This document shows, piece by piece, positions 45,720 to 59,100 of a stretch of DNA of 64,000 nt; positions within the stretch are counted from its first letter, which is position 1, and each line of letters begins with the position of its first letter. Origin of the DNA: Tubulanus polymorphus. Lineage: Eukaryota; Nemertea; Palaeonemertea; Tubulaniformes; Tubulanidae. The stretch lies in NCBI RefSeq assembly GCF_964204645.1, contig NC_134031.1, forward strand, positions 3,021,001 to 3,085,000, written 5' to 3'. The notes under the pieces are model-generated. The model did no database searches. It was not told the origin of the DNA and saw only the letters and a program-made list of their open reading frames with translations. A program made the translations under genes and the position numbers.

Positions 45720-46720
45720 GATGATCTCCAACATCTCCACCATCATCATCATCACCATCATCACAATCACTAACATCACCATCACCGCCATCCCGCGGAT
45801 CACCTTTATCTTCTCTAGCATCACCATCACTCCCATCACCATCACCACTACCATCACTAACATCACCACCATCTCCATCATCACCACCTTCATCACTTTC
45901 ACCACCAGCAACTTCATTATCATCACCATTACCTTCTCCAGCATCACCCTCACTAACATCTCCACCATATCCACCTTAACCTTCCCCGGCATCAGCATCA
46001 CGAACATCTCCACCATCTCCATCTTTACCTTCTCCAGCATCAGCATCACGAACATCTCCACCATCTCCACCGTTACCTTCTCCAGCATCACCCTCACTAA
46101 CATCTCCACCATCTCCACCATTACCTTCTCCAGCATCACCCTCACTAACATCTCCACCATCTCCACCGTTACCTTCTCCAGCATCACCCTCACTAACATC
46201 TCCACCATATCCACCTTAACCTTCCCCAGCATCACCATCGCTAACATCTCCACCATCTCCATCTTTACCTTCTCCAGCATCAGCATCACGAACATCTCCA
46301 CCATCTCCACCGTTACCTTCTCCAGCATCACCCTCACTAACATCTCCACCATCTCCACCATTACCTTCTCCAGCATCACCCTCACTAACATCTCCACCAT
46401 ATCCACCTTAACCTTCTCCAGCATCAGCATCACGAACATCTCCACCATCTCCACCGTTACCTTCTCCAGCATCACCCTCACTAACATCTCCACCATCTCC
46501 ATCTTTACCTTCTCCAGCATCAGCATCACGAACATCTCCACCATATCCACCGTTACCTTCTCCAGCATCACCCTCACTAACATCTCCACCATCTCCACCG
46601 TTACCTTCTCCAGCATCACCCTCACTAATATCTCCATCATCTCCACCATTACCTTCTCCAGCATCAGTATCACTAACATCTCCACCATCTCCACCGTTAC
46701 CTTCTCAAGCATCATCACTA
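45720..46720. repeat. 48-bp minisatellite and ATC-rich flank
   Basis: From about 45928 some 17 units of 48 bp follow one another: CTTCTCCAGCATCACCCTCA then CTAACATCTCCACCATCTCC plus ACCGTTAC. Unit types differ at a few positions (ACCATT, ACCGTT, ATCTTT, ACCTTA) and recur in blocks. A related (ATC/ACC)n stretch precedes them from 45720. Both strands are open for hundreds of codons because the unit is 3x16 and has no stops, so I do not call a gene. Confidence 0.9.
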
Positions 46721-49700
46721 TCACCGAAACCGTTTTAAAGCATAATCATTTTACCGTTAATACAATATACTCAATGTTCTCTTATGAATATACAATTTGT
46801 GACAGTAACACTTATCTGATTATATATCACTTTCTATGCCACCAATAACTTTTATAGATTTCTATTTTTCTGCCTTTTATTCGTAATGTAATCAAATTTC
46901 AGCGTTATTAGTCGAGTAACAGATGTTTTGTATATTAAACACATCGCGCCAGATTGTACCCCGAGTTTAATGACATTTTCCTCTCATTATCCGTATTCAA
47001 TCGATACTTAGTAGTAGAGTTTATCAACAGATTTGAACAGTAATTAACATACCAGGTATATAGTTAGATATAGAGCCGTGTTGCTTCTTAATGTGGCGTA
47101 TGCCGATCATATACATGAAAGCAGATTTACGAATTTCCGATAATAGCCGCAGTATATTATCAATACAAAGAACCTTAGTGATGAGATCGCTGCCTCCAAA
47201 GCCGCGCAGATACATGGAGGCCACCGCTATGAACATTTGTGTCCGAATTCCCCTCCCCGCCAAATGAGTTACCTCGTACTTCAAACTGGCTCGTATATAG
47301 CGTGGGTTCTGTTGGTTCGAACGAGCAGGAAAATGAAACAGATATTCAATTCTCCGTGCCAGAAACCGTGAAATTGCACCTTGGTATCTAATTCACAAAA
47401 CATTTCACCCCTATGACCCCCGACCAAAAAATTACGAGGAGTTTTATTGCGTGGGAATCTAACAAAATGTCCGCTTTCGTGGAAATTGAACCCTCGGAAG
47501 AGATGACTTGCTACGGGACTGTCAAACATGTCTCATCGAAAATCGTTAACAAGTTTTGGATTGAACCGATTTTTCAGGTGCCTCATCAAAACGACATGGT
47601 TTGGTCGTTTGATGAATCACTGAAAATGAATCGGCATGTAGAAAATACTCGGTTCTGCCACTTATTGAGTTTGACGTCAAATATTAATTTGCCGCGTGAC
47701 AAAGATTAAATTCTTGCAAGCGCTCCGAAAAACCATTTTGCCGCTTGCGCTTTTTCGTCGATCATACAGGGAATTTGCCAGTAACGGTTTGTACGTCGCA
47801 AAAAAAGAAAGCAACTACATCTCGACGACGGAAATAACCAGATAACGAAGTTACTGTTTTTTGGGGAATATGCTCAGTATCGAATTGTCACGTTCTCTAA
47901 CGTTTGGTAATACTGCAAAAAAGTAACTAACTCAACGGAAATAACCGGATAACTAGGTTATTTTTATCATAGGCTCGTGCTGCGGCGGGCTGTCTCGACT
48001 GCCGCGAGTAATGAGACTGACAATCGGCAAATCGAATCTTCTGGCTGAACGACGATGGATCTCGACGATAGAAGCATCGCCAACCGACACTATTTCCACT
48101 GACAATCGAGGCGAAAGAGGCGTCCAGTGCTGTATAGACGAATGCGTATGTAAACATGCCCGTAGATATGCACGAACCACGAACTAAAACTATCGCCAGA
48201 TTCAAAGAAAATGGATAAAAGACGTTCCCCGATCATCATCTGAACAACCACTGATGAGTGTGTGTGTGTTTTTTTTTCATATTGGAAAGAGTGTCGTTGG
48301 ATCATTTCCTTACTTTCCCAGGCATATTTCCTTGATTCGTATTTCACGATAGTCGTTCAATCTCACGCATACAAATAGCTCAGCGCCAGGTTGTTTTTAG
48401 ACAAGCAATAAGTTAACTAACCCCGCAGGGGTTGACCGAGTTTATAGACAATTCCGTTAGCCCACGGGTTTTAACTGAATATTGGTCTATAAAACCGGTA
48501 CATTCAATCACAACGCGCAAACAGGGACTTGGTGAAAATGAAACCGACTACCAATATCCGCATTGACGCGATGTCACATGCAAAAAACAACGGATTTGAT
48601 TATTGCTCTGACCATTGACTTCGTGGTCTGCCTAACAAAATTGAGAATGTTTTATGGACTGGATTTTGACCGCAACACGAAATAAAGCAGAGGTATTTTC
48701 CCAGGTTCATGTGCCATATACGATTTGTTCTATGCAGTCGATAGACAACCGACTACATTTTTGTTCCGAAGCGGAATAATTATGACAAATGTCAATCGTC
48801 TTCTTTCTATCGAATATATCGGTATTCGTGGAAATCTAATTAAAAACCTGAGTTCGTTAATCGACATGTTTTTCGTCACGTAGTAAGTAGCTGGCTTACA
48901 AGACCCGTTATTTTGAAATATCCCTATCATAGGGTGTATGGGGTTCAAATGATGATGGATATATAGGGGCCATCTGTCGCTCGGGGCCCAGTGCTTCGTG
49001 GTGTGGTACATCCGCAAACGTTTTTGAAATGTATCCCTGGTTGGTAACAGAGTCGAAAGCCTATAAATCCGTATCCAATTGTTTCTACCCGCTCCTGTAA
49101 CGAGCGAAAATCGATCACGCTTCTCCACGACACGATGCCGAATGGACGAATAGCGTTTTGAAGACTTATTCGTGATCGGAATTTAAGAGCGTCGAAACAA
49201 CGTCGAGACGAATAAATAATTTAGCGAGCATTCACTTTACGCGCTGACTGGCGAACGAAATGGGGATGATTTGATTTTTCTAGACATAGATAGAACTGAT
49301 ATATGCATATATACACACGAGCCAGAGCTATCGACGTGTCTGTGTAAAGACCGCTCGACTTTGATTTCATCAATGCCATCGTCATTGATTTTGACCGCGT
49401 CGCAATATACCGGCATCAGTCGCCATGCGGTAGTTCTCTCACACAGTATCGGAGCATAGTCGACGAGCAGTACTCACCACGCGGAATAAAAGCCAGATTG
49501 TGACTACTCGCTTGTGGCTGGTACGCGCTTCTGCGAGAGTTTGTCCGGTGCAATTCGATGGGAAAAAAAACGTCCGGATCTGTATCACAATCGACCGACG
49601 CCTTCGCGATTATACTGTAGATACTAAACCAGCTGAGCGTTTTGAGACACTTGATCGAATAGTTGAAGTTGCAAGGGTGATTACTTGATCTGTGGCGGCA

Positions 49701-49866
49701 GATGTGTTGGGATCGTCAGATGAAGTCATTTCGAGTTGATAATGCTTCGATATTAATCGCCAAATCAATCGTACTTATATGCATTTAAACTGTGTTGCCA
49801 GCGATTCGGAAATATAGACAATTTTCGTTTTATTTCGTATAAATATCGAAAAGAACTTTATTGGAA

Positions 49867-50137
49867 ATGGTGCTGATACAAAGTCTGACGAGTGGTTTAG
49901 TAAACTTACGGCGGGCGTTGTTTCGCGTTAAGAAGATACACAGATCGCAGGATTACGGGGACGCCGGCGTTTCCGACCTTTCGCAATGTCTGTCGACGTT
50001 GGATCTAACCAGTTTGGGAATAGGAAGTATTTTAGGCGCCGGCGTGTACGTGGTAGCCGGGCAAGTAGCGAAAAGTATAGCAGGACCGGCAGTGATATTA
50101 TCGTTCACAATAGCGGCTTTTGCGAGCGTCCTTTCTG
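49867..50137 (+). CDS. SLC7 transporter exon 1
   Basis: This exon encodes residues 1-90, with a basic cytosolic N-terminus and membrane segments 1 and 2 (unwound-helix glycine motif [10 protein letters not shown]). It ends TCT G at a GTAAGTC donor. Confidence 0.9.
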
Positions 50138-53100
50138 GTAAGTCTTTCGAATATCCCCTGCTAATATTTCGAATAAGTTTTGTGAAAAACATAGTCTATT
50201 TTGATGAAAAAAAAACCTATACAGTGTGTTTTGGGGCGTTGGGCTTTGGCTGAGTAGCTTATTTCTACAAAATTCATAATTTGTCATTCTCGTTCTGGGA
50301 TTTATCTATTCTGACTTGACAATCTGATAAAATGAAACACTAAGACATAAATGTCAAAGTAAGTAACGTTGATGATCAGAGAGTTCGCTCTAAAATATTC
50401 AACTCCGTGTATTTCAATGCTTGATTAAAAGGGGTTTAGATAAGAACCCGTCAAAAATGTAAACGGCAAATACATGTGCTCATTAAAGTTTAATTATGCT
50501 ATCGATAACAGAACGGCGTGCTTCGAATAGGATTTCTCAATAATCAAACGGGTTTACGTGAAAGTACCAGCTCCATTTCTACACGTTCTGATTCTGTATC
50601 AGTATTCGTTATATTCACGTAATTCCTTCACAATACTCATCGCCCTGTCTCTTCGAATGAAAGTATGTTTCATTTGAATGACGCGTGATGTTCGCAGAAA
50701 ACACGATTCGAACAAACAGATCAATTTGGCGAAACGAGTGACGTCAATGTGAAAAATTCGAAACGTACGTTGTAAACTAGCGCTGATCTATTTCATCTAC
50801 GCTATCATTTTATTTGCCTAAACCTTTCTGAAGTTTAAAATTACTAATAAATACACTTTAGGCCGGGGTGGAGGCTCGATCGTGTATCTGTTGTTAAGTT
50901 GCCGTCTGAAGATGGATCTGTTTATAGTTTTAACTGTCATGTACGGTCTAGACCTATGTCGATGTTATGCTATATGTATTGTGTTCTTTCGATTCATTGT
51001 CATCAGCGTAGAACATAGGTTTTCCGAATGATATATAATTTATTGGACGAGATCAATGATATACAACCCGCATGGAACAGGTGTTTTGAGATGAAGAAAC
51101 AATCTAACTTCGTTAACCCTTTATCCGCAACATACGCGTTCTGTGACAATCCCGCACTTCTAACAAAACATGTACTTCTCTGCTAACGGCTGCCGTGGAA
51201 ACTGCGCTAGTAGTGGAACAAACCTAGTACGATTCTATTTAAACGATACCCGTTGATTACGATGATCTCCAGCATGTCCCAGCTAACATATCTATATCAA
51301 TCAAGATTTGGATAATACGAAACCCGTTAAATAGGAGAATTTCACTTTTTCCCACAGGATTCGTATCAACAACGACGTTTCGTCGTATCAACAACGACGT
51401 TTCAGTCCTATGTGTTAGTTACCACGCTTCAATTTCTTCTATATTTATTCATTCGAATTCGCATCAACTTTTCGGATAAGTCGCCTAAATTTTCAGTGAA
51501 CACTTTCCCAAACATCAGTAGAGAAGTCAGTCAATCGCATCTAGTTTGATCACTCGTTTGATAACAGGCCTTAGCTCTAACACCATCGACAAACCGATAT
51601 TGACTACGCTACAACGACCGTACTGTGCTGCCATCTGGTGTGTGCGGGATTCCGCCATTCGATTTTGCATTAAGTACGAGTCCCACATTTTGACAAAATC
51701 ATTTTGAAATTGCAACTCTTTATCAAATGGTCAATACGTTTGTTCAGATGTGAATATTTTCAGCGCAAATCTATATTCTGCTCTCAGCCTGTTTAGAGAA
51801 AAACATCTGCAAATGTGCATATTCTTATTCGAATTGACTTACATACGCAACACCAATTCTCCACTGTTGAGGGTATATATAGGCTTAATGGCGTTACTTG
51901 ACTTCATTTGTTCGTTAGAATTGCTATTAAGACGAATTTCTAATATTAATTTTATAACTAAATCATTTTGATGCACGACTGGGCCCCAAGGGTAGGAATC
52001 TCACAAAAAGTATAGCATTTCAATCGCAAGTCAGCTTTGTAATTTCAGACGGACAGCGAAGAAGATACATCGTAACTTTTCGTAACTACATGGCTCAATT
52101 TTTGTTTAAAAAAAAAACAATCTAAATCTGTTCATTGATTTCATTTTGATTAAAAATCATCCTGAACTCCTGGTTTGAAAACATGCCGTTCTAACTGCGC
52201 AAATACGTGCCCCTCTAGGTAGATATATTTATGATAGATACCTCACGCAATCGATAGTATTTCGATGCCGTTAGCTTGAGGACTTTTTGATTCGTCGATG
52301 ACTCTCGGTTATCGTTTTTTGTAGGTACTTTTTGTTCGGCATTGTGGGAACGTAACACATGTGTCGACAAAACAAACTGTCACCGGATCGATTCATTAAA
52401 CATATATCTATGTATATCTAAAGAAATGCATTGTTTTTGTGTCGTCGGCTTTTCTCACACGTTGACTTTTGAATTTCGAATTAACAACGATCGATATTAA
52501 CAAGTATAAATCGATTAGGGTTCATTTTCATGTCAGCGTTTTTTTTTCAGCTATCTCGCTAAAATTGTTTGCTCTGCAGAAAACAGGGTAGGGCCAACCT
52601 CGGATACGTGCATGGGCGCGTAATGGGGGCCCTACTGTGTTGAACTGTACCGCAATTTAACCGCGCGTCTCATCTGCCCGCTCTAAATACCGCATAAGAG
52701 ACCCTCATTGTCTCTCGCACTCATGTTCGCAATCTCTTCAGCTGCGCGTCGTGCTATAGATTTTACTTGATTTCTATTAGATTATTAAATACACAACCGC
52801 GATATATCTATTCTGCTGCACGTACAACCAGCCGCGGGCTGACATAAACATCTAATACAATCTACACCCGACTCAATTGCTTCGCCAACGCTTCCACTCT
52901 TCGATATTAGATAACTTTTTATATGTGGATCTGCATCTCGATTTGCTTCGTCGACAATGACCATTTCTGGTCTTTTAGTATAGGGTTGCTGTTGTACATA
53001 TTCATTTATTCCTTTTACGTTTTTTTTGTCGCTGGTTCGTTCAAACCCATATTTGTTCGCTTTATTTGCCAAAGCAAAAATACTATTCGCGATTTTCCCA

Positions 53101-56100
53101 CAAGGCTCTGTAATTACGGTAAATGAATTGGACTGGCTTACGTCACATGGCTAGAAACCTCGCCGATATTCGTCGGATCTCGTATGATTTTAGATACGCG
53201 ATATTTGCTGCTCTATATACAGGAAAATTCCATACCAAACCCATTTCGGCTAACAACACTGTTAGCCATCATCAGGCGTACTAAATGCAGTACGCCTGAT
53301 GATGGCTAACAGTTGTTAGCCGAAACGCCGCTCCTAAAATTTATAATCATTCTGATATAGAATTTTTCAATCTTGTCTTCATTATTGTGGGATTTCTCTC
53401 GTCAATATGAATTTATGTTAAGACCTAAATTGACCTCATTGACCTTACCGAGTAACTAGACCTATGATATATCGTTATTTCTATTTCAGGGCTGTGTTAT
53501 GCAGAATTCGGTTCCCGTGTGCCCAAAACGACCGGGTCAGCCTACGCCTATAGTTACAGCACAGTCGGAGAGTTCATCGCTTTCATTATCGGATGGAACC
53601 TCATCCTCGAATATATGATCGGAACGGCCGCCGATGCGCGCGCACTCAGCGGAAGTATCGACTTCCTGACGGGAAATCGCATCCGTGACGTCACGCTAGA
53701 GAAAATCGGCCGAATTCCCGGTTTGGACAGTTATCCGGATTTCCTCGGATTTCTAGTAACGATTTTAATCACGGTTGTTTTGGCGATCGGCGTCAAAACG
53801 TCCGCAGTTTACACAACAATCTTCAACGCGTTGAATATATGTCTAGTCGTATTTATCATAGTATTGGGACTATTCCATATTGACTTCGCTAATTGGACAG
53901 AACCGCCTGGCTTCTTTCCTTACGGGGCAAACGGGGTAAGCTATAATGTCAATGAAGACTTAGCGATCAAAGATTCCGCTTGCGTCGATCCAAAAGGGTG
54001 GTAAATGTGTGTGCAATGCATGTTCAATTGGAACATGATTTTTACTAATAACTGATAACTAATAACTTTGACCAAGAATGTCCTACTATCGTGCGCGCCA
54101 TCTGGTGGGATAAGCAGTAGAACTAGTTGCTCAGAGCGTAGAACTATAAACGACCTGAAACGCCGACCCCCAAACGTCACAATACATCTTCCTTCGCAAT
54201 CTTCAAGATTTCGCGCCCAATTATCTAATATGGTTTATAACTAACGGTGAGGGCATCGAGTAAACGCAAGGTAGCTAGCGGTACCTGGCGGATTTTTGAG
54301 TATTCGACGTTCCCGGTCGCGCACAGTTCTATGTTCAGACTAATAATGATAATAATGTTTTATTTACGAATTAAATTACAATATAAAGTAGTAGGAATTA
54401 GTACAAAATATTGTAAAATAGGACGTTGGACGACAGGTGACTAACAAACCCCCTTCATCTTTGTTTGCATATATACATGATAAATCCTTCCTAAGACCGA
54501 ACAATATCTCAATGATGTATAACTATATTCTAAATTATTGCCATTGTTCAATTAAGCGACGGTTTTAATGGCCATATTTATTCCTCGTGGCTCGTATGCA
54601 AAGAGATTCAGTAAATCGTGTCTAGACGATGAACAATATATACACACTAGATATATCATCATGAAGACGAGATTCTAGTATCTCGTAATTCTATCTAGGC
54701 ACACGACATGCTCGGCAGCCATCCCTCTGTCCGTTGCTTCCCAACAGCGAATAGATGATCTTAGTATTACACGCACTATACCACGTTGCATTCCCTCGAG
54801 TCTGAGTTTCTCCTTACTGCGTCTCCTATTTCTTCACGCATCCGGCGGAACGAAAACGAACGACGAGATTACATTCGAGATAACATAGCTTTTAATATCG
54901 ACATTCAAGACGCTACTTAGTTTTATTGAATAACATTCGTTCGTTGGAATGGCGGTGCAACTGTTTCTTCTAAACTTAAGGCCCATAACATGCTCTCTAC
55001 CACGGACACGCTACACCCCTGATAGATTATAAATGCATTTCTTTCAATTATATTTGTCCGAAAATGGGTTTGATTAAAAAGGTTTTACCGTTTTAAAACG
55101 TTTGTTCCTCAACCGACCGCCAGTGAGCGCTGGTGGTCGAACTGTGTTTTGTAAGGGTCTTGACGATTCAAACACCGTGAAAAATAGAGAACTTTTAAAT
55201 TAAGCGTTAAAGGTACCTACAGGTACCACTACACGTATCATCATAATATATGACCTTGATATAATGACCGAATTCCCGATACCGTGGAACTAAAACGCTA
55301 AAATCGTTCTGTTTTTATAATTTCAGGTTTTATCTGGGGCCGCATCTTGTTTCTACGCTTTCGTCGGTTTCGATATAATCGCTACGACTGGCGCCGAAGC
55401 CCGCACGCCCAGTCGATCAATCCCGATCGCTGTAGTCGTATCGCTCGTCTTCTGCTACATATGCTACGTGGGCGTGTCAGCTGTGACGTCACTAGTCGCC
55501 CCGGTCACCACGCTCGCGTCCAGTTCGCCGATCGCGGAAGCTTTCGGCGTCATCGGAATCCACTGGGCGAAATACGTAATCGGCGTAGGCGCCGTTTTCG
55601 GATTGTGTAGTAGCCTCCTAGGCAGCATGTTTCCACTGCCGAGGATTATATTCGCTATGTCGATCGACGGGCTATTTTTTAAACAGTTCACACAAGTTAA
55701 CGAACGCACGGAAACACCTTTATTGGCTACGGTCGTACCGGGCGTGATCACGGCCGTTTTTACGGCGCTTTTCAACTTGCACGAATTGGTCGAAATGATG
55801 TCTATCGGCACACTGTTGGCGTACACGCTCGTGTGCACGTCGGTCCTCATTTTACGATATCAACCGGACGAAATGACGACCGCGTGCGGCGAAAATAACA
55901 ACGCCAGACCGAAGCGACGAACGCTGCCGAAAAAGGTGACGAAGCCCGACGTGGCCGAGGCTTTGAAAAGCGATCTCTACGCGATTAAATCGTCGATTGA
56001 AAACTCGAGAATCATTCCGTCCAGACGCACTGCGAGACTAACCGAACGCGATGACGACGGGGCCAGCGTATCCGAGGTGAAACTAATAACCGGACTGACA

Positions 56101-59100
56101 CCGGACTGCAGCCCGGCGCACAACGGACACGGACCCGTTAACGACGCCGATAGTAATCGCGCACAAACGATAGAAGATTATTCAGACGATGAAGACAGTA
56201 GCGAAAGCGACGAAAATGCCGAACTAATTCAGAACCCGAACGACCTGGACGAGGACGACGAATCGTCCGATCTGGATATAGACGCGATCGTCGACGAATT
56301 CCGACGAAAGGTCGGTACGAATCGATCGATCGACGATCACGATCAAACGATCGGTCGACAGCCGACCAGACGATCGGGTAAGTTCGTCTGCTACGCGACT
56401 TCAGCGTTGTGCGCGTTGTTTTTACTGTTCTCGTTATTGGTGACGTTAGGAATCGAGCAATTAGAGGCGAAACATCCCGGTATTATAATCTCTATAGTCG
56501 TCGTGATCGTATTGATCGTTACTTTGTTCGCATTTATTTGGTGTCAGCCGCAGGATAAGATCGGACTGGCCAGACTTACCTTCAAAGTGCCGCTGGTGCC
56601 GTTAGTTCCGATCGTAGCCATTTTCATCAATATTTACCTCATGGTGCGTCTATCCAGTGTCACGTGGATAAGATTTCTCGTCTGGATGGGTTTAGGTACG
56701 TATATGCTAATTTCTCTTTTTTTGTTCGAATGGATTGCATGCATACGAAGCCCCGAAGGTGGCATTGTAGAAAAAAATAAACATTGTTTTCGTTCAAACG
56801 AAGGTTTTTCGTGGTAACGAAATTATCTTTCGTTTGACCAAAATGTTTTTCGCTTCTTGATGTTAGGCAAATCTGCCTGACCCTGAATCTATGGAGGTGG
56901 TCAAACGGAATGATTACTAAAGAGATATGGGCCATTTGGAAAGTCATAGACCGACTGCATGACTACCTTATATCCATTAATTCTCCCAATCTATGTTACT
57001 AAGCCTGTATGTATAGAAAATAGCGAAATTATTGTATTATGATTCTCATTTCGGCTTTAAAGTGTTGAAATGATTCAGGACGTCGAGTGTCAACGGTCTA
57101 TAAATCAAAATGGCAAAACTAAATACTGTTGTTGATCAATGGCTGTCGTTATGCAGTGAAATGATAAGTATGACAAGTATTGATAGTGAAAAAATAGAAA
57201 CGTTGAAACCGATCTGCGCGAGTGAGTCCATTAACACCAGACATTGATTTGTGGATCTGACCGCGAACTGTGAGACTGCGAGTAAAAAAAGATATGAACC
57301 AATAAACCAAACATCGATCAACTGCGCTGTCACCGGCCACGGCGAATTATTGAAAAAAAATCTAGCTTCCTCGCCGCCAAAGCAAACATAACATGTTAAT
57401 ATATCATAAAATCAGTGCGCGCTTCCCAGCGCGACGATTTAGAACACAAGAACAAGATATTCGGCTCGGCGTTGCGTGCTAAGAACGAACGCAAACAAAT
57501 GATCGCAGTACTAGAATATATATGAACGTATAGGCTATTTCAGGAGAACTTAATACGAGCGTGTCTTTACACTGCCGCGCCACACCGCCATATTTTATTC
57601 AGGAACCTGACGACCAGTGTTTGTGTGCCTAATCGACGTCGATATCGCTGGGGGAAATCGCAACGAAAACACGATTCAACTCTCTGGCTCATTGAGAAGG
57701 ATACACGGCGCGGATAAAAACGACTACGGAATTCTATCAAGAGAGCAAAATAGAAGGACGAACTTCTTTGTTTTTGATATTCACATCAGAATTGGACCAA
57801 CGGAGCGCTCCTCTTTCCTGAGGTCAGTGCCACAAGCATTGCTGTTCTCTGCGACAATAGCAACAAAGATAAAGTCTGCAGTGAGAATAGTTGCTTCCTG
57901 AACCCCACGTTTCGCTATAACGTGGAATTGGATGTCGGTTGTCCTTTAACACATCGGTGGGAACGTTCAGTATCATTTCCATGGAATAAAAGCGACGTTT
58001 GGAATCTAGACGGATACAGCGCCTTTGTTACAGCAGCAGGGACTCATCTGACGTTAAATTTAGACGAGACTCTTGATCCCGAAGACGTCGTGGAATGCAA
58101 TAGAAAGTCTGTAAAGATATTCGGTATAAGCCGCGTGACCTTTTCAGGCAGGCGAATTACTCTTTATTGAATTTTCGTCATCAACAGTCGACAGACTGGG
58201 ATGAAAGGAATTTAAAAGTCGTTCGTTATCGCCGGGGTGAATCCGAGTAATGTTGGCTGTTAAACTGTGATAATGGATTAACATTGTTCGAGAAAGCGTC
58301 GCGGCGGAGCAGGGAGCGAGCCATTAACAGCAGCAGCAATACACGGGCGTTAATGTATCACCTGTAGCGTGTTGACGGTAATCGGGTCCGTAATCGAACA
58401 TTTTAAGCGTCTGCAATTACAAAACGGACCATAGATTTTTGAAATATATCAACGATGTCGTCGTACCTCGGACCAGAGACGCCGAGGCCGTTCGCCGTTA
58501 TTTCCGAGAGTTTCCAAGATCGGTTGAAAATTCCGAAGTTGCCCGAATGCGGCACGTTCAGCTTCGGCGAAACGTACGAGAAAAGAATGTGCGAATTGAT
58601 ACATCGTTACCTGGAGCTAGACACGTTCGAACGGCTTTGTTACGTCGGCGAAATCAAGGGCAGTCTGGCGCCGATGATACAAGAACGGTTTTGCTTGCTG
58701 GAACCGGTCATGTCGGTAGCGGCCGGAAATTTCCACTACGAAAAGACCGACTCGGATAAACTGTTACCGTTCCGTATCGCGTACACGGGCGCCGAGGAAT
58801 ACTTCGAAAAGCTGTACGAAGAAGAACCAAACCTGTGCCCGCTCGAGGCCGGCGGCAGAAAACCCAAACCGACCGAACCTCTACCGCTGTTCGATAAAGT
58901 TCTACTGCATAACGCGACTCAGTATTTCCAAAACCCGCGGGCGACTTATAAAAACATAATGAAAAGCGTCGCACCGGCCGGTAAAATGGTCATCGTTCAC
59001 CGGGCGTTTAATCTGAACACGCTGCCGTATTTCGAGAACGCTAAAGAGCGGATAAAACAGTCGGAATCGCCGTATATCGATATCGTGAAGGATTTACAGG

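Larger units (their letters stand above)
32074..49866. other. 17.8-kb intergenic region rich in repeats
   Basis: No protein gene could be supported here. Besides the tandem arrays, foldbacks and segmental duplication listed separately, I see only short open frames without recognisable domains. The left edge should hold the promoter of the polyQ gene, and the right edge the promoter of the SLC7 gene; neither shows a convincing TATA box. Confidence 0.5.
50138..53489 (+). other. SLC7 intron 1
   Basis: Over 3.35 kb I see no coding sequence. It contains a short direct repeat of CGTATCAACAACGACGTTTC (51358-51403), a CTCF-like motif (51627-51642) and a tight 82-nt hairpin (53244-53325). Confidence 0.6.

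Noticed and set aside
45708-46724. 338-codon minus-strand open frame rich in Met, Val and Glu
   Set aside because: It is the reverse reading of the same stop-free minisatellite.
45511-46848. 445-codon plus-strand open frame
   Set aside because: Most of it is the 48-bp minisatellite, which is equally open on the other strand; no domain, no splice context.
47024-47284. Minus-strand frame ending in a CCTG/GTATG donor-like site
   Set aside because: The reading looks mildly protein-like, but neither an upstream acceptor nor a family was recognised.
50105-50253. Continuation of the SLC7 first exon past 50137
   Set aside because: A consensus GTAAGT donor and the correct join to GGCTGTGTTATGCAG at 53490 restore the conserved SGLCYAEFG motif; the read-through is intron.
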